A DNA stretch of 64,000 bases from Delphinus delphis (Eukaryota > Chordata > Mammalia > Artiodactyla > Delphinidae): assembly GCF_949987515.2 (NCBI RefSeq), contig NC_082689.1:66091746-66155745 (forward strand). The letters run 5' to 3'. Under the pieces are notes generated by a model. It was not told where the DNA came from and ran no database searches. It was given only the letters and a program-made list of their open reading frames with translations. This document shows, piece after piece, positions 51,161 to 63,780 of this stretch; the first letter of the stretch is position 1, and each line of letters starts with the position of its first letter. Both the position numbers and the translations under genes were made by a program.

Positions 51161-52459
51161 GCATAAATTGCCAATCTGCTGACAAAACGAGTGTGCCACT
51201 GGCCACAGCCGATAAAGACAAGGAAGTTCATTTGACCCAATGGAAGACATTGTTTTTCTTAATGTCTATAGGAATACTATTAAAACAGTGTCAGGTGTTT
51301 ACATAGATTCAGGAAACTGAGTTACAACAAAAAACAGGTTTCTTTACTCTTTAGTCTGCCACTCCCATGCTGTGTTTGAATGTTTGGGAGCGGAAACTGG
51401 AGGGAGCTAAATGGTTCTGCATAATGAAAGGATGTGCCTTGCAGCTCTCAGGGGAGCAATTCAGGGGGAAAAGAGAGGAGTATGGAGTGAGGAAGAGTAG
51501 AGCCAGGGAGAGGAGCAAGGTTACACATTTTGTTATGCAATGATTACCTATGACTCTGAAACAGATTTTCATTTCTACAGAATCATGTCATTCTCATCTG
51601 CAATCCTGGTGAACTGCACTGGACCATGGCCACAACATCGAGATGACTACTGTCATCTGTCACAAAATCTAGACCAGTCCCGACCAGTCTCACCATTAAG
51701 TGAGATACTGTGTGCAGACAAGATAATACTGTCTCATATGTAAATAGTATAATATATATAGTATAGTATAATAAATAGTATAATAAATAAGATTAAGGAT
51801 TCAAAATCCTGTCCTGGGTGTACCAACATTCTATGATGCCATGTTTCTACCTGTGTACAAATCACTCACTTGCACTTTGTCACTTGCTCTCTTTCTTTCT
51901 GCTTCAATGAACGCCAACCTCCTTGTTAAAGCCGACAATTATCCCAGAGAGTAAAGTCTCAGATGTGCCTCTGAGAATGAGGGTTAGGGTTTCTGAAGAC
52001 TTTGGAATTTAGTTTCTATTTAAAATTCCTTCTTTTCCTGGGAGGAAAATAGAGGCAGGCTTTTACCAACCTGGATGAATCAAATTACCCCGTGTGGTAC
52101 TGGGGTACATTTTTGATATCTATATACAGAGAGAAAAGAGTAAGAGTTTCTCCCAGTTCCACCCACTCACCTCCACTGTGATCACAGTAAGCTTTTCAAA
52201 CAGAAAGCACCTCACAGGTGCCCTGGGGGCCCAGCCTGGCTGCACTGCTTTGGCAGCTCTCCCACTCATCAGATCCGCTGCCGAGGGCTTCTCAGTGTGG
52301 ATGGTAATTCATAGGGGAGAGCAATCAGCTCCCTCTGCGGAGAACACCCAGACGGAGCTCCAAGGCAGCTCCTCCCTCAGGTCCAGCCTCAGTGCCGGGA
52401 AGGCTCTGCTCGGGACTGCACTGGCCAAACCCACAGGTCTGCTGGGCCGGGAAGGCACC

Positions 52460-53350
52460 AGGCACTGTGAACATGCTGGGGGACACCAAGATGAACAACC
52501 CATGATTTCTTCCTAGACAAAAGGACAATATAATAAGGAACACAGAAGCATCTAAAATAGCAAGGCAAACACATCGGTACTAGAATGGCTTTCGTCTACA
52601 GGTTGTGTTGGCATTGTTTCCAGACACTAGAGTGCAATTATTATCACCTAACAGGTAAGTTTCTTCATGTTGTTGAGAGCAAGGAGCATGCTTCACAGTC
52701 TTTATCTTCTCAGCCTCTAGCACAGAGCCTTGCACACTTCCTTGTGTAATCTAGGTCTCTGCTCACGTGCCTTTTCCTCAGGGAGGCCCATCCCTCATTC
52801 TCCATTCCTTTCCCTCCTTTATTTTTTGTCAGAGTCCACATCACCGCCTGATGTGATACATTTGTCTGTTTGTTTTCATTATGACCATCAGAATATAAAC
52901 TTACAAGGCCCTTATCAGACTTTTCCCCACTGTATCTTCAGTGCCTGGAACATTGCAGAATAGGTGCTCAATACATATTTTATAAATAATATTTCACAAC
53001 AAATAAATACTTGTAGAATGAACGAATTGCTTTAATACTGTACCAGATGTAGGGAATGCTATGAAAACTCAATGGAGAAATTAATCTTGGCTGCTGAAGG
53101 ATCAGGAAAGGTTTAATGGAGCAGGGCCTTGAAAGTGTGGGTAGGATTTCAACGGTACTGAAAAGAACCCCAAGGGTGCCAGGGACAGAACACATTCAGG
53201 GATCCACAAAGAGTGGATGGTTGCAGTTCTGTTCATACTTCAGTTACTAGTTAAATTTAACAGATATTTACTGAGCACCTTACTATGTGCCAGGCACTAT
53301 TCTCAGCACTGAAGAAATGAACAGAGGAATTAGACACAAGCCCTAGAATC
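52460..53350 (+). repeat. cluster of L2 fragments
   Basis: Three pieces: about 52460-52530 (ccaggcactgtgaacatgct), 52730-52980 (tgcctggaacattgcagaat, then aggtgctcaatacatatttt) and 53260-53350 (tactatgtgccaggcactat). Confidence 0.65.
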
Positions 53351-53696
53351 CAACATACAATAGAATAGACCAGCTTGGTTTTAAACTCAAATCTTGTGAT
53401 CAGGAGACCGGATTTTAGTCTGTTCCCAGTGGGGAGTCTTGGAAAGCTTGTAAGCTGGGGGATTGAAGTTATTATGTGGAAAACAAAGAAAGGCATTAGA
53501 ATGTTGAATAAAGCAAGACTAAAGAAGCTTCAATTATCAGAAGAGATTTCTTTCTTTTTGTAATTAAAAAGTAAATATTTCCTGGTCAATTTCATAAGAA
53601 ATCTTAGAAAAATAACAAGATCAAAATACAGTCGATGCCAGAAAGCTGAGGCTTGATGACAGGCCATTACATTCTTCCTTAAAGATAGAAACTCAA

Positions 53697-54060
53697 GGAC
53701 TTCCCTGGTGGTACAGTGGTTAAGAATCCACCTGCCAATGCAGGGGATGCGTGTTCGAGCCCTGGTCTGGGAAGATCTCACATGCTGCAGAGCAACTAAG
53801 TCCATGCACCACAACTACTGAGCCTGTGCTCTAAAGCCCGTGAGCCACAACTACTGAGCCTGCGTGCCACAACTACTGAAGCCCGTGTGCCTAGAGCCTG
53901 TGCTGGCAACAAGAGGAGCCACTGCAATGAGAAGCCCGCGCACCACAACGAAGAGTAGCCCCCGCTCGCCACAACTAGAGAAAGCCGGCGCAGAGCAACA
54001 AAGACCCAACACAGCCAAAAATAAAATCAATAAATAAAATAAATTTATTAAAAAAAAAAA
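53697..54060 (+). mobile_element. CHR SINE, long type
   Basis: Head ggacttccctggtggtacag and a long-type 3' end (acaaagacccaacacagcc) with an A-rich tail. The duplication agaaactcaa is at 53687-53696 and 54061-54070. Confidence 0.97.
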
Positions 54061-54429
54061 AGAAACTCAAAACCTGCTGACTCTGGGAGGTTAATGATCT
54101 ATATTCCAACATAGTTACAGGTGATTTAAGTGATAGAAAGAAACAATAAAAGACAGTCCTGGCTGCCTTCTTTTTAACAATATTATTGCATTATTAGTCC
54201 TTTGGAGTTGAGCATCCCTAGGTTTCAATCAGTTGAAATGGTATTTATCAGGTAACGACGGAGATGAAGGCTTTCAGAGACAAGAAACCAGCTTCACCAT
54301 TCCGTCAGCATTTGGTTCACTCGGGTGGTCCTTTTGCTAAGTTTAAGGTGACAGGAACATTTGCATTAAGTATGACATGAAAGAATGGTCAAATATCACA
54401 GAATGTATCAAAAAAAGAGAAGGAAAATA

Positions 54430-54640
54430 ACATTTTTCACACATCTACCACAGTGCTCAATGTTTTTCAGGTTTTATATCATTAATTCTCGGCACAGCCC
54501 TACAGATAAGATAAAGGGCTTCTACTCTGCAGATAGGAAATGGAAATTGACAGCTGCTAAGTCGCTTGGTCCATGTGGTTCAACTAGACTGGAGAGTGCA
54601 AATTCTGGTAAACACAGAAGCAAAGTAAAAATGTGGGCGA
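54430..54640 (-). repeat. MIR-type remnant
   Basis: Reverse MIR-like order: tatatcattaattctcggca, agataggaaatggaaattga and ctgctaagtcgcttggtcca. Confidence 0.45.
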
Positions 54641-55178
54641 ATCACGGGGTATGCCACAATTATATTTATTGGAACTATGCCATGAGGAGATATTCATTTA
54701 ATCCAAGGTTTTTTTGTGAATCACAATGCAATATTCTGCTGGAGAATTTATTAAAACACAAATGGGTTTGATTTGTTGATTTCCTAGATTTAGATTTTTA
54801 AAATGTAAATGTAAGACTCTAAACTCCCACTGCAGGGAGAGACTGTTGAAGAGAGAAAACAACATTTGGTTCTTCTTATTTCACTTTTTTTTTTCTTAAT
54901 AGGATGTCAGACTTGAGACATTGATAAGAAAATAAAAATAACATTTTCTCACTAAATTCAGAATTAGTACCTAGGCAGTATTCTAAGCACTTATACAATG
55001 CTTAATGGTTTTCTATCAACATTAGTGTGAGGATGGTCATATTTCATTACTGTTTCTAGGTTTGGCCACACAGCACAGAAAGCGTGAAAATATTGCAAAC
55101 AATTCTTGAGTCAAATGCTTTAAATGCCAATAGTATTTCAACCCAACACTTTGAAATAGCTTCATACATATTTTATTG

Positions 55179-55408
55179 CAGGGGTCAACAAACCTTTTTC
55201 TGTAAAGGGCCAGATAGTAAAAATTTTGGTTTTGTGGGCCATTCCATCCCCTGCAACTATTCCACTCGCCATTACAGTGCGAAGGCAGCCACAGACAATG
55301 TGCAATGTGTAAATGGACCAGGACGGTTGTATGCCAGTAAAACTTTACTTACGAAAGCTGGTGACAGGAGAGGCTTGGCTTGCAATGGCTGTAGTTTGCT
55401 CAACTCTG
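55179..55408 (+). mobile_element. hAT-type MITE (copy 2 of family B)
   Basis: caggggtcaacaaacctttt, ctgtaaagggccagatagt and gtaaaactttacttacgaaa match the element at 16699-16934 in order and orientation. The right end is eroded (tttgctcaactctg) and no clean 8-bp duplication remains. Confidence 0.78.
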
Positions 55409-57062
55409 AATTATAAAATAGATTATTGCTGTAAAAATATCATTTAAAACAAGACATATTCTGATTGTCTAATTACCAGTTTGTGTAACTTATCTGCTTC
55501 CAATTCTGCTTCTTCTATTGGACTGAGGTATTTCAGAGCATGGAGTACATCTAGCTTTTCCTTAATATCCCTGATATATTAACGGCAGGACAGCTGGGCA
55601 GTTGCCAAGCGTTCCTATTAGGGCGTCCGTAACGGGATATTAGAATATCACTGGAATAAATAAAATATATGTGCCAATATAGCTGGATTTCCAAGGGAGA
55701 CTGGCAACTTGTAAATTGGTCTCGTTCCCAACAAAGTATATAAAAAAGCCTTCACTGTCACCAGTCATCTTTGTTGAGGATATGCATGGCACACACACCA
55801 AGCTTCTCCTTGCAAGGACAGGAATGAGCCACATCCCTGCACGCGTGCTGCCCCCAGCACCTAGTCAGTTACCTGAAGTCATGGTCACCGGGAGATGAAA
55901 TTCTCAAAGCACCTGATGCATGGCATAACTACTGTTTACCAGGAACACGTGATTTATTTTATCATTTAAATTTCAAACTCTCTTATATGCCTCCTCAGAA
56001 GTTATCTAGTTCAGAAAATTGCAGCAGCAAGGCAATTACGTTTAAGTTATAATGTTACAAAATGTTTAGTGCAGGTAATAAATCTCTCATTTTGAACATA
56101 ATGAAAAAGGTATACAAATAATTGAAAACCCTGGCCCTAGTAAGAGAATGTGGAACAAACGATTAGCCTCCCTGGGGCATCCACCTGTTCCTGTGTGTCC
56201 TGGGGTAGGCTTTCAATAAATGTTTGTTGAATGAATGAAGGCAATAGGCCTTTGCTCCACCAGTTTTGAAGAACTGAAGAGCTGACTCTGAACATGTTGA
56301 ATATTAGCAATTTTATGATAAGAGAAATAAAAGAATTTCTGATAAAATTCCCACTAGAGGATAGCTGTACAAAGTCAATGTTTCCTGAAATGGTGTTGAA
56401 ATTCACCATGAGGGAGATATCCATGTACAGGGTAAATATAAAATGTCTACCTTGTCTTTCATCTGATATCTGGGAAAAAAAGAGATGCAGTGTGAGAGCA
56501 GTTTTGGAGAGGATACTGGAGACCCAGGCTGCAGAAACTGTTGGCATCTAGCTGAAGGGACAACGCCCCATGGCAGGCTCTCACAGGTACCTGAAACGTG
56601 TCCACCACTCACTACAGTTAATGCCCCGGGGAGATTGTGGGCTAACGAACAGGAGAAAATATGGTGGATTTCAAAGTGATTAAGGAGGAGGAATTACAAA
56701 TGGGTAAAGCAAGAAAGGCAACAAAGCAGGGTGAATCAACACTGAAGGAAAAGGAGTCAGATAAAGCAGTAGAAGAAATAAAACTCGCAATTCTAAATGT
56801 CATCTTAGTAAAAAAAGAAAAGACCAATCCAAAATATGTATGCATGATTAATACATTGTTCACTAGAATTTAATTTTTCAGGCAGAAAAGGAAACAAAAA
56901 GGAGCTTTCAAAACTTTCTTCAAAAATCAAAGAGCAGGAACCCTCAGATGGTGCCCCCCCCCCAGGTCTTATTTTAGTCTATATACAGATACGATGATTA
57001 AGCTTTTGTACAGTCTGTTGAGACTCTTTGAAAGAAAGCTTGTTTCAAACAATCAAACTCAC

Positions 57063-57146
57063 CTGCGTACAAAAGAAAACGCTGCAACCTTTCTTTTAAG
57101 TGGTTGAGAACCGAACCACAGGAAATCAGCTCAGCGTCCTCTAGAT
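57063..57146 (-). other. candidate unannotated exon (84 bp, open frame)
   Basis: On the minus strand a strong pyrimidine-rich acceptor (actcttccttctctcag) precedes 84 bases that end at a full consensus donor (CAG, then gtgagt). One frame is open throughout, entering with two bases and leaving with one. It reads LEDAELISCGSVLNHLKERL followed by QRFLLYA, which has a helical look. The other two frames carry stops. I do not recognise the peptide. It could be a CSRNP3 5' UTR or alternative exon, an exon of an unknown transcript, or chance. Confidence 0.3.
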
Positions 57147-59149
57147 CTGAGAGAAGGAAGAGTTTGCTGAATACACCAGGCAGGGCGTCCGGGATTAAAA
57201 GAGGGAATCAATGAATGGTAGAGTGCAAAATGAAGATAAATAAAGATGAAAACTTTTAAACGGAAGAAAGAGAGGGTGACTGAATAGGATTAATGCTCAG
57301 CTGATGCTTCAGGTTTTCACAAGCACAGAAATCTGATGGTTCTGGAGCTTACTGATTTGGTTTCTAAATCAAACATGTAGAGACATCTTCATTTCTCACT
57401 TGGTAGACTAAATCACGGCGATCTGGAGGGAGAAGATTACACCCTACCTCTGACTCTGCCCTCTCTCCTGACTTGACAGGTAACCAAATGGCCTTATGAT
57501 GCTTCAGCCGCTTCACAGAGCTAGACAGATCATAAGCGCACTCCTGAATTCAAAGCATTTTGGAGAAAAGTCATGGGAGCTTTACCTCTGTGAATGAGAT
57601 GTACGAACCGGGGAAAGAGAAAGCATAGCTACTCCAAGTGAAATGGATATGGGAGCGTTCCAGGGTCATGGAATCTGCTGTTGTTGCATGTTATTTAATG
57701 AGTCAGCAGGAGGCAAACAGTGAGCACACACGGTAGTCCTCTATCTGTCCCTGGGCCCCCAAGCAGGAAGGAGGGAGGGATGTCAGAACAACTCGGTGAG
57801 GGCCTGAAGGAGCAGACTATGCCTCTAGCAGGGTCACATGTGATCTGTGAAAATGTTCTCAGGCTTTAATGCGTATCAAACTCTAATGTGTATTCATAAA
57901 GTTGAACAGGTTGAGGCTAAAAACTACCCATTCTCTTTTACAAGAATTCTACAATGGCTCCAAGAAAGGGCACCAAAAGCATGGTTTGCATGTGGTTCAA
58001 GCAATCAGTACAATGTGAAGGGAGAAGAGGGGTTTCAAAAAGGAGAGACTATCAGTGAATTCTTTTAAAAGAGGGAGAAAACGCTATTTCTTGCAGATGG
58101 CCACAAATCATTTCTCAGTAAAGGTAGGCTATGCCTACTTCAAGGGTCTAGAATGAAAGAGAATAGAACTCAGGGAAGCTACCTGTGGCTATCATAGCAT
58201 AGAAAGAGCAGCTAGTGCAAAAGGGCTTGCAGGGGAAATGGCAGATGATTTCAGGCAATGGAAAGCAAAACAAACTAACCCGGCTTGGACAATAGAGAAA
58301 TCAAGAAAATGAAAGGGAAATGATTGCACCTGCAGAAGAGAGGAGATGGGTAGGCTTACATCAGAGGTAGAGGTCTCCTCAGGGTAGAAGGAGAAGATCG
58401 AGGGGAACATCCAGCCTAGTTAAATGGCTCCCACAAGCTCTCAATGTTGTCAACTAGTGGATGAGAAGAAGAGTCTTTAAGAGAATATTTGAGATAACCA
58501 GCAGGGAGTAAAAGAGAAGAGTCAAATAAGGGGTGAAGGGGTTCAAAGGAAGCCATGAAGAACCTCTTCTCTAAAGTGCATGAAAGCCTAAAGCCAGAAT
58601 AAGCAACACATATCACACCAGAAACAAGGAAGCCAGAGATGCAGCCTGTGCAATGGTGAGGGGAGTGCCACTGGAGAAAGAAAAAAAGAATCAGTTCGTT
58701 GTGTTCGTGGGGAAGTGGGATGTGACTGGGGGTGTGGAAAACTAGAGGCAGGAGTAGGGATTTTCTCTGGTTTGGGGACAAATGTAAGTAACTTTAATCT
58801 TATGTTTAAAAGCATGGCAGAATCAAGAGCTTTCACACTGGGAGAGATTGGTCCACACTGGGGTGAAGCCACTTGGCCACTGGGTACAAAGAGGAGAGAC
58901 CAGGGGTAGTGGAAGGTGGTGGCAGAAGGCACAAAGAAAGTGCACACCATAGCAGTGGAGCAAAACAGGAAGTCTTTAGACGTGTGCAGCTCTCACATAT
59001 GATTTGGACAAGAAATATCGAATGTTGGTAATACGTGAAAACTTTGAAGGGGAAAAGATGACATTTATGTGCCTGAAATATACCAATCCGTACACACTGT
59101 AAGGATTAACTTAATCATTAACAAGCTTTTGAGTTAGTTACTACTGAAT

Positions 59150-59490
59150 CCTGCCTTTGGTCCTTTGCCCTTTCCTTTTGCCTGGAATATTCTTATAACA
59201 GATATCCATGTTGCTCCCTCTCTTTCTTATTATGAGTCTCTGCTTACGTTTCACATTCTTGGAATGGTCTTTTTTTCCCCTCTTTTGTCTCACTCTCTCC
59301 TCTTCCCTGTTTTATTTTTCTTTAGAGTGCTTGCAACTACATGATATGTATATTCATTATCTGCCTTCCCATTAAAATGTTGGTTCCTTGAGAGCAGGGT
59401 AACGTCTGTCTTAGTCAGGGCCGTGTCCTCATGGCCTAGAACTGTGGCCTGCACATAGGAGGTGCTCCGTAAATATTTCTTGAATAAAAG
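59150..59490 (+). repeat. L2 3' end
   Basis: ccttttgcctggaatattct, tccttgagagcagggtaacg and gcacataggaggtgctccgt, then aaatatttcttgaataaa, are in L2 consensus order. Confidence 0.75.
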
Positions 59491-59499
59491 AAAGGATCA

Positions 59500-59870
59500 T
59501 TGGCCCCATGTTACAGGTGAGAAAATGAACTCAGAAGTTTAGTAACTTGGCTAGGACACAAACCAAATGGTGGAGTCAGGATTTGAAATTGGATTTTTGG
59601 ACTGTCACGTAGTTTCAATGACTCTGTGCGACTTCTTTAAAAACAGAACGTGACAAGTATGTCTGAATGGCAGTGTGACACAGTGTTGGCTTCAGAGCCA
59701 GACTGGGATTTCGATCCTGACTCAGCCACTATTTAGTTTCCCACCTTCTTCCAGCTTTATAACCTCTCTTGCCTGTTTCCTTTTTGTAAAATGAGAATAT
59801 CTACCTCACTGGGTTGTGGAGATTAACAAGTATAACGTTTGGCACCTAAGCGATTCCTAGTGAATGGTAG
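59500..59870. repeat. two MIR remnants in opposite orientation
   Basis: A reverse piece at about 59500-59600 (gttacaggtgagaaaatgaa, ggtggagtcaggatttgaa) and a forward piece at about 59670-59870 (cttcagagccagactgggat, gagaatatctacctcactgg). Confidence 0.65.
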
Positions 59871-60036
59871 GTGAGACAACTGGAGTGGACAGAATAAACA
59901 AAGGAATGAGATGTTAGGAAGGAGGAGGAAATAGGGAGAGGCTGGGGGAGGAAAGGTGAGAATCTTGGTGTGTTTGGCTTTCCTTGAGGGTTGTAGGATG
60001 GAAAGAAGACTTCTTAGTTAAGAAGAGGAAACCAGG

Positions 60037-60354
60037 GGCTTCCCTGGTGGCACAGTAGTTGAGAGTCCGCCTGCTAATGCAGGGGACACGGGTTTGAGCC
60101 CTGGTCTGGGAGGATCCCACATGCCGCAGAGCAACTGGGCCCGTGAACCACAACTACTGAGCCTGCGCGTCCGGAGCCTGTGCTCTGCAACAAGAGAGGC
60201 CGCGATAGTGAGAGCCCCACACACCGCGATGAAGAGTGGCCCCCGCTCGCCACAACTAGAGAAAGCCCTCGCACAGAAACGAAGACCCAACACAGCCAAA
60301 ATAAATAAATTAATTAATAAACTCCTACCCCCAACATCTTCTAAAAAAAAAAAA
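60037..60354 (+). mobile_element. CHR SINE, intermediate sequence
   Basis: Head ggcttccctggtggcacag and a long-type 3' end, but the middle (gcgcgtccggagcctgtgct, gaggccgcgatagtgagag) is like the short type. The duplication agaagaggaaaccagg at 60021-60036 recurs at 60355-60370 with one mismatch. Confidence 0.96.
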
Positions 60355-60485
60355 AGAAGAGGAGACCAGGCAGCATTTGTGAAGAGGGAGGACCTCTAAG
60401 GGGAAATTTATGAGGCACCAGTTTGACAATGGATGAGAACAGCTAGCCAGCAAGGGACTCTGTAGGTACTATGGTACCTCGGAAT

Positions 60486-60775
60486 GGATGAAGCTTCACA
60501 AAGTTGCAGTGATACAGGATGAATAAGTCTGGAGAGCTAACGTACAGCATGATGACTCTATTAATAATACTGTATTGTAGACTGGAAATTTGTTAAAAGA
60601 GTAGATTTTAGGTGCTGTAACCACACACACACACACACGGTAACTATATGAGGAGATGGAAATGTTAATTAGCTTCATTATAGTGATCATTTCACTATAT
60701 ATGTATACCAAAAGATCATGTCATATACCTTACATATATACAATTTTTATTTAAAAATTTAAAAAACAAAATGAA
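60486..60775 (+). mobile_element. older L1 3' end
   Basis: gctaacgtacagcatgatga, gtagactggaaatttgttaa and gagatggaaatgttaattag are typical of older mammalian L1 3' UTRs (L1MA-like). Contains (CA)n at about 60623-60639. Confidence 0.7.
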
Positions 60776-60840
60776 AGGTGTATCTTGACCCTTCAAGGGA
60801 AAAGCGAGAAAATCAAGGTGAAATTTTAAAAATGTATCCT

Positions 60841-61164
60841 GGGTTTCCCTGGTGGCGCAGTGGTTAAGAATCCACCTGCCAATGTAGGAGACACAGGTTC
60901 AAGCCCTGGTCCAGGAAGATCCCACATGCCGCAGAGCAACTAAGCCCGTGTGCCACAACTAGTGAACCTGCGTGCCACAACTACTGAAGCCTGCATGCCT
61001 AGAGCCTGTGCTCTGCAACAAGAGAAGCCAGGGCAATGAGAAGCCCACGCAAGGGAGAGTAGCCCCCACTCGCCACAACTAGAGAAAGCCTGCGCACAGC
61101 AACAAAGACCCAACGCAGCCAAAAATAAATAAATAAAATGAATAAATTCATTAAAAATAAAAAT
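60841..61164 (+). mobile_element. CHR SINE, long type
   Basis: Head gggtttccctggtggcgcag and a long-type 3' end with an ataaataaa-rich tail. A perfect 13-bp duplication, aaaaatgtatcct, is at 60828-60840 and 61165-61177. Confidence 0.97.
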
Positions 61165-62229
61165 AAAAATGTATCCTACATTAAATGTATACTTTAACAT
61201 AATGATTTTATTTTATGTGAATTTCACCTCAATGGAAAAAAAAAATACACGGAGAAAAAAAAAATGGGTGAACCCCCAGAACATTTGTAGTAATTTAAAT
61301 CCCTGAAAGTGAGAAAATTGTGAGCTTACATCAAAGGAAAAAAAACAAGAAAGACTGCCTTTGGAGGCCGTTTTAGGAAGAAGAAAGGACTGGCTTGACG
61401 GAAGCCCTCTATGTGATTCTGCAGAGCTGGCACAGAAGCCTTTGTTCATTCCCTCAGGAGGTCCCACAGAACCAGGCTGGGGCATATATACTCAGAATCC
61501 CAATACAGTTTTGATAAAGATTATTGTACCCTTTAGCTTCTGAATATATATGGAAAAGCTTAAGAATAATAAAATATTTAATAAAATTTCTTTATTAAAA
61601 AGCCAAAATTATATAAAATAGAAACTATTCCCCACCCCCCAAATTCCAGGATGGCTTTCCTGAATCATCTTTAGGGTCCAGGATGAAAGAAGAAACAAGA
61701 TAACTGGGCTGGAGTAAGAGTGCAGGGTAGCTAGGACTCTTCTGCTATTGTTTGTAAGGATTGGGGATTGGCAAGAGGAAGCTCCAGAGAGGAATGGAGA
61801 AATGAGGCTGACAGGCTTCCTGTGGAATCCCGGGAAAAGCCAGAGAAGGAGAGCATTGCGTTTGTGGAGAACAGGAGACAGGAAGAGTCACTTCACTTGA
61901 GGTTGTTCTAAAAACGGAAAGGAAGAGTGTTAGAAAAAGTAATGGTAGGAGACAAAAAGCCAAGACAACAGCCACCTGAAAGAGAAATCAAAAGTAGGAA
62001 TCAGAAGAGAGGGAGAGAGACAATCAGTGACCGCACACCATCACAATATCTGACGGCTGAAGGCTCTGCTGGGCAGGGTTGTCAAAGAACAAATACATGA
62101 AACATCATACAAAAGCCTGGTATGTCAAAAGGCTTGGGCATGGAGACTCTTCAGAAAAGTGAGGGACAAGTGGATTTAAAGACAGTAGGTCTGGGTTGGA
62201 GGAGAAGAAAGTGGGATGTACAGGTGTAG

Positions 62230-62720
62230 ATTAGCATAGAGACTGGTAGTTCTTTCGCCAATATCTTGACTTTTTCTCTGCTAATATTTTCAAGCTAGTC
62301 ACCCAGCCTCCCTGGCAGTTAAGTGGGGTCATGAAGTGACTAGGTTCTGACCCATGGGTATGAGTAAAAATCATATGTGCAATTTCCGGGTCTTGTTTTT
62401 AAGAGGACTGTCTTTCTCCCCACCATTCTTTTCTTACCCCCTACCCACGAGTGAGAATGTGAACATGGTGGCAGGAGACCAAATAGCCAACCTGGAAGTT
62501 GTACGTGAAGTATCAAAGGTCAACAAGATAGAAGTAACCTGAGTTCCCACAACCAGGGAGCTGCCATACGGGCAGTGGGCTCCTTATGCTTAGACCCTAT
62601 GTTTAGAGATAAACTTTATTTTCTTTAAGCTACATAAGAACCTTAATCATAAGCTATATTCTATAATGTAGCTAAAGCGGCTATTACTTTGTTACATCAG
62701 CCAAACTAATACATAGATAC
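62230..62720 (+). repeat. old interspersed repeat of unresolved class
   Basis: Text such as ccctggcagttaagtggggt, gtgcaatttccgggtcttg and gaatgtgaacatggtggcag recalls a common mammalian repeat, ending in taagctacataa-like and gttacatcagccaaactaat. I cannot name the family (an LTR or L1 3' end are both possible). Confidence 0.4.
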
Positions 62721-63559
62721 TAAAGAAAAGCTATTTAAATATATGCCTCTCTTTAGTATACTATTTTTAAAATACATATTTTGATTCTTACAAAAATATA
62801 CAGACCCAGAACTAACCCATCAAAGATCTATAAAGCCAGATGAGAATTAAGGAGGCTTAGCTGGATAATAACATGGTGGAAAATACACGTATGAAAGAAG
62901 GGAAATAGGCTACTAGAATTAAAAATATTGATTTGCCAAGAAAAAAGAACTTTTTGAATTCAATTTGAGACATACTCTCTTTTCTGACTGCCACAGTAAC
63001 TTCAGAAATTATTCTCAATGTGGAAAATATGGCAGAAATATATACAGTAAGATGCCTATTAGAAAGGAGACATTTCAGAATACAATAGAAAGACCAGCAC
63101 AAAGAGGAAAGTTCTACCTGACCTTCAAGATCTGTAAGAGTAGGCGAGCATGTTAAATGATCTGAAGAAAATTCCCTACGTGGTAAAGCTGATGTCTCCA
63201 AAGAGCAAAATAAACATTCGAATCCCCTGTGAGAACATTTAATAGCACACCTAGGTAGAAATATCAAATGAGAAGTCAAAATAAGAAGAGGCAAGGAGTA
63301 AATGAGGCTAAGGCAATAGGGAAGCAAGATAAATCCTGTGTGGGTGTGTGTGCGCACGTGTGCACACTTTCAAGCATGCTTAAAGTCAAAATGTGTTGAG
63401 ACTATTTAAAATAGATTGTTTTTCAATGGTACAAACTATTAAGAACAAGAAAAGATAGAGACTTTGATGAGAACATATGTTAAATTCTCTTCAATAAAGA
63501 AATGTTATTATTTTCAACTAAATAAAAACAAAACAGCTCAAATATCCCCTCATCTGTAA

Positions 63560-63780
63560 GACCTTCTTGGTCCATACCCCTTTCAACAGAAATATTCTGC
63601 TCTGTGCTGCTTCACACACTTTTCCTTACTTTCACCGACTCATTTTATGCTCTACTGAAAACTGCTTGCATCTTCTTTTCCCATCACTACAACTGGGAGT
63701 TCCTTGAGGGCCAAACCATGTTTTATTTCCTAGTGTCTTCCATTCTTAGCATATTGAATAAAAGAATACTTGAGGACAAT
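63560..63780 (+). repeat. L2-like fragment
   Basis: gggagttccttgagggccaa and a terminal gcatattgaataaaagaat resemble the L2 3' end. Confidence 0.5.

Noticed and set aside
52094..52516. 140-residue plus-strand frame
   Set aside because: Mixed intron, GC-rich block and L2 fragment; no homology recognised. The GC-rich part is reported as a non-coding lead.
56137..56547. 136-residue minus-strand frame
   Set aside because: Composition is ordinary AT-rich intron with an L2-like tail; no family resemblance and no splice context.
62857..63357. 166-residue minus-strand frame, the longest apart from CSRNP3
   Set aside because: Hydrophobic low-complexity translation of a purine-rich plus strand; no recognisable domain or Kozak/splice context.
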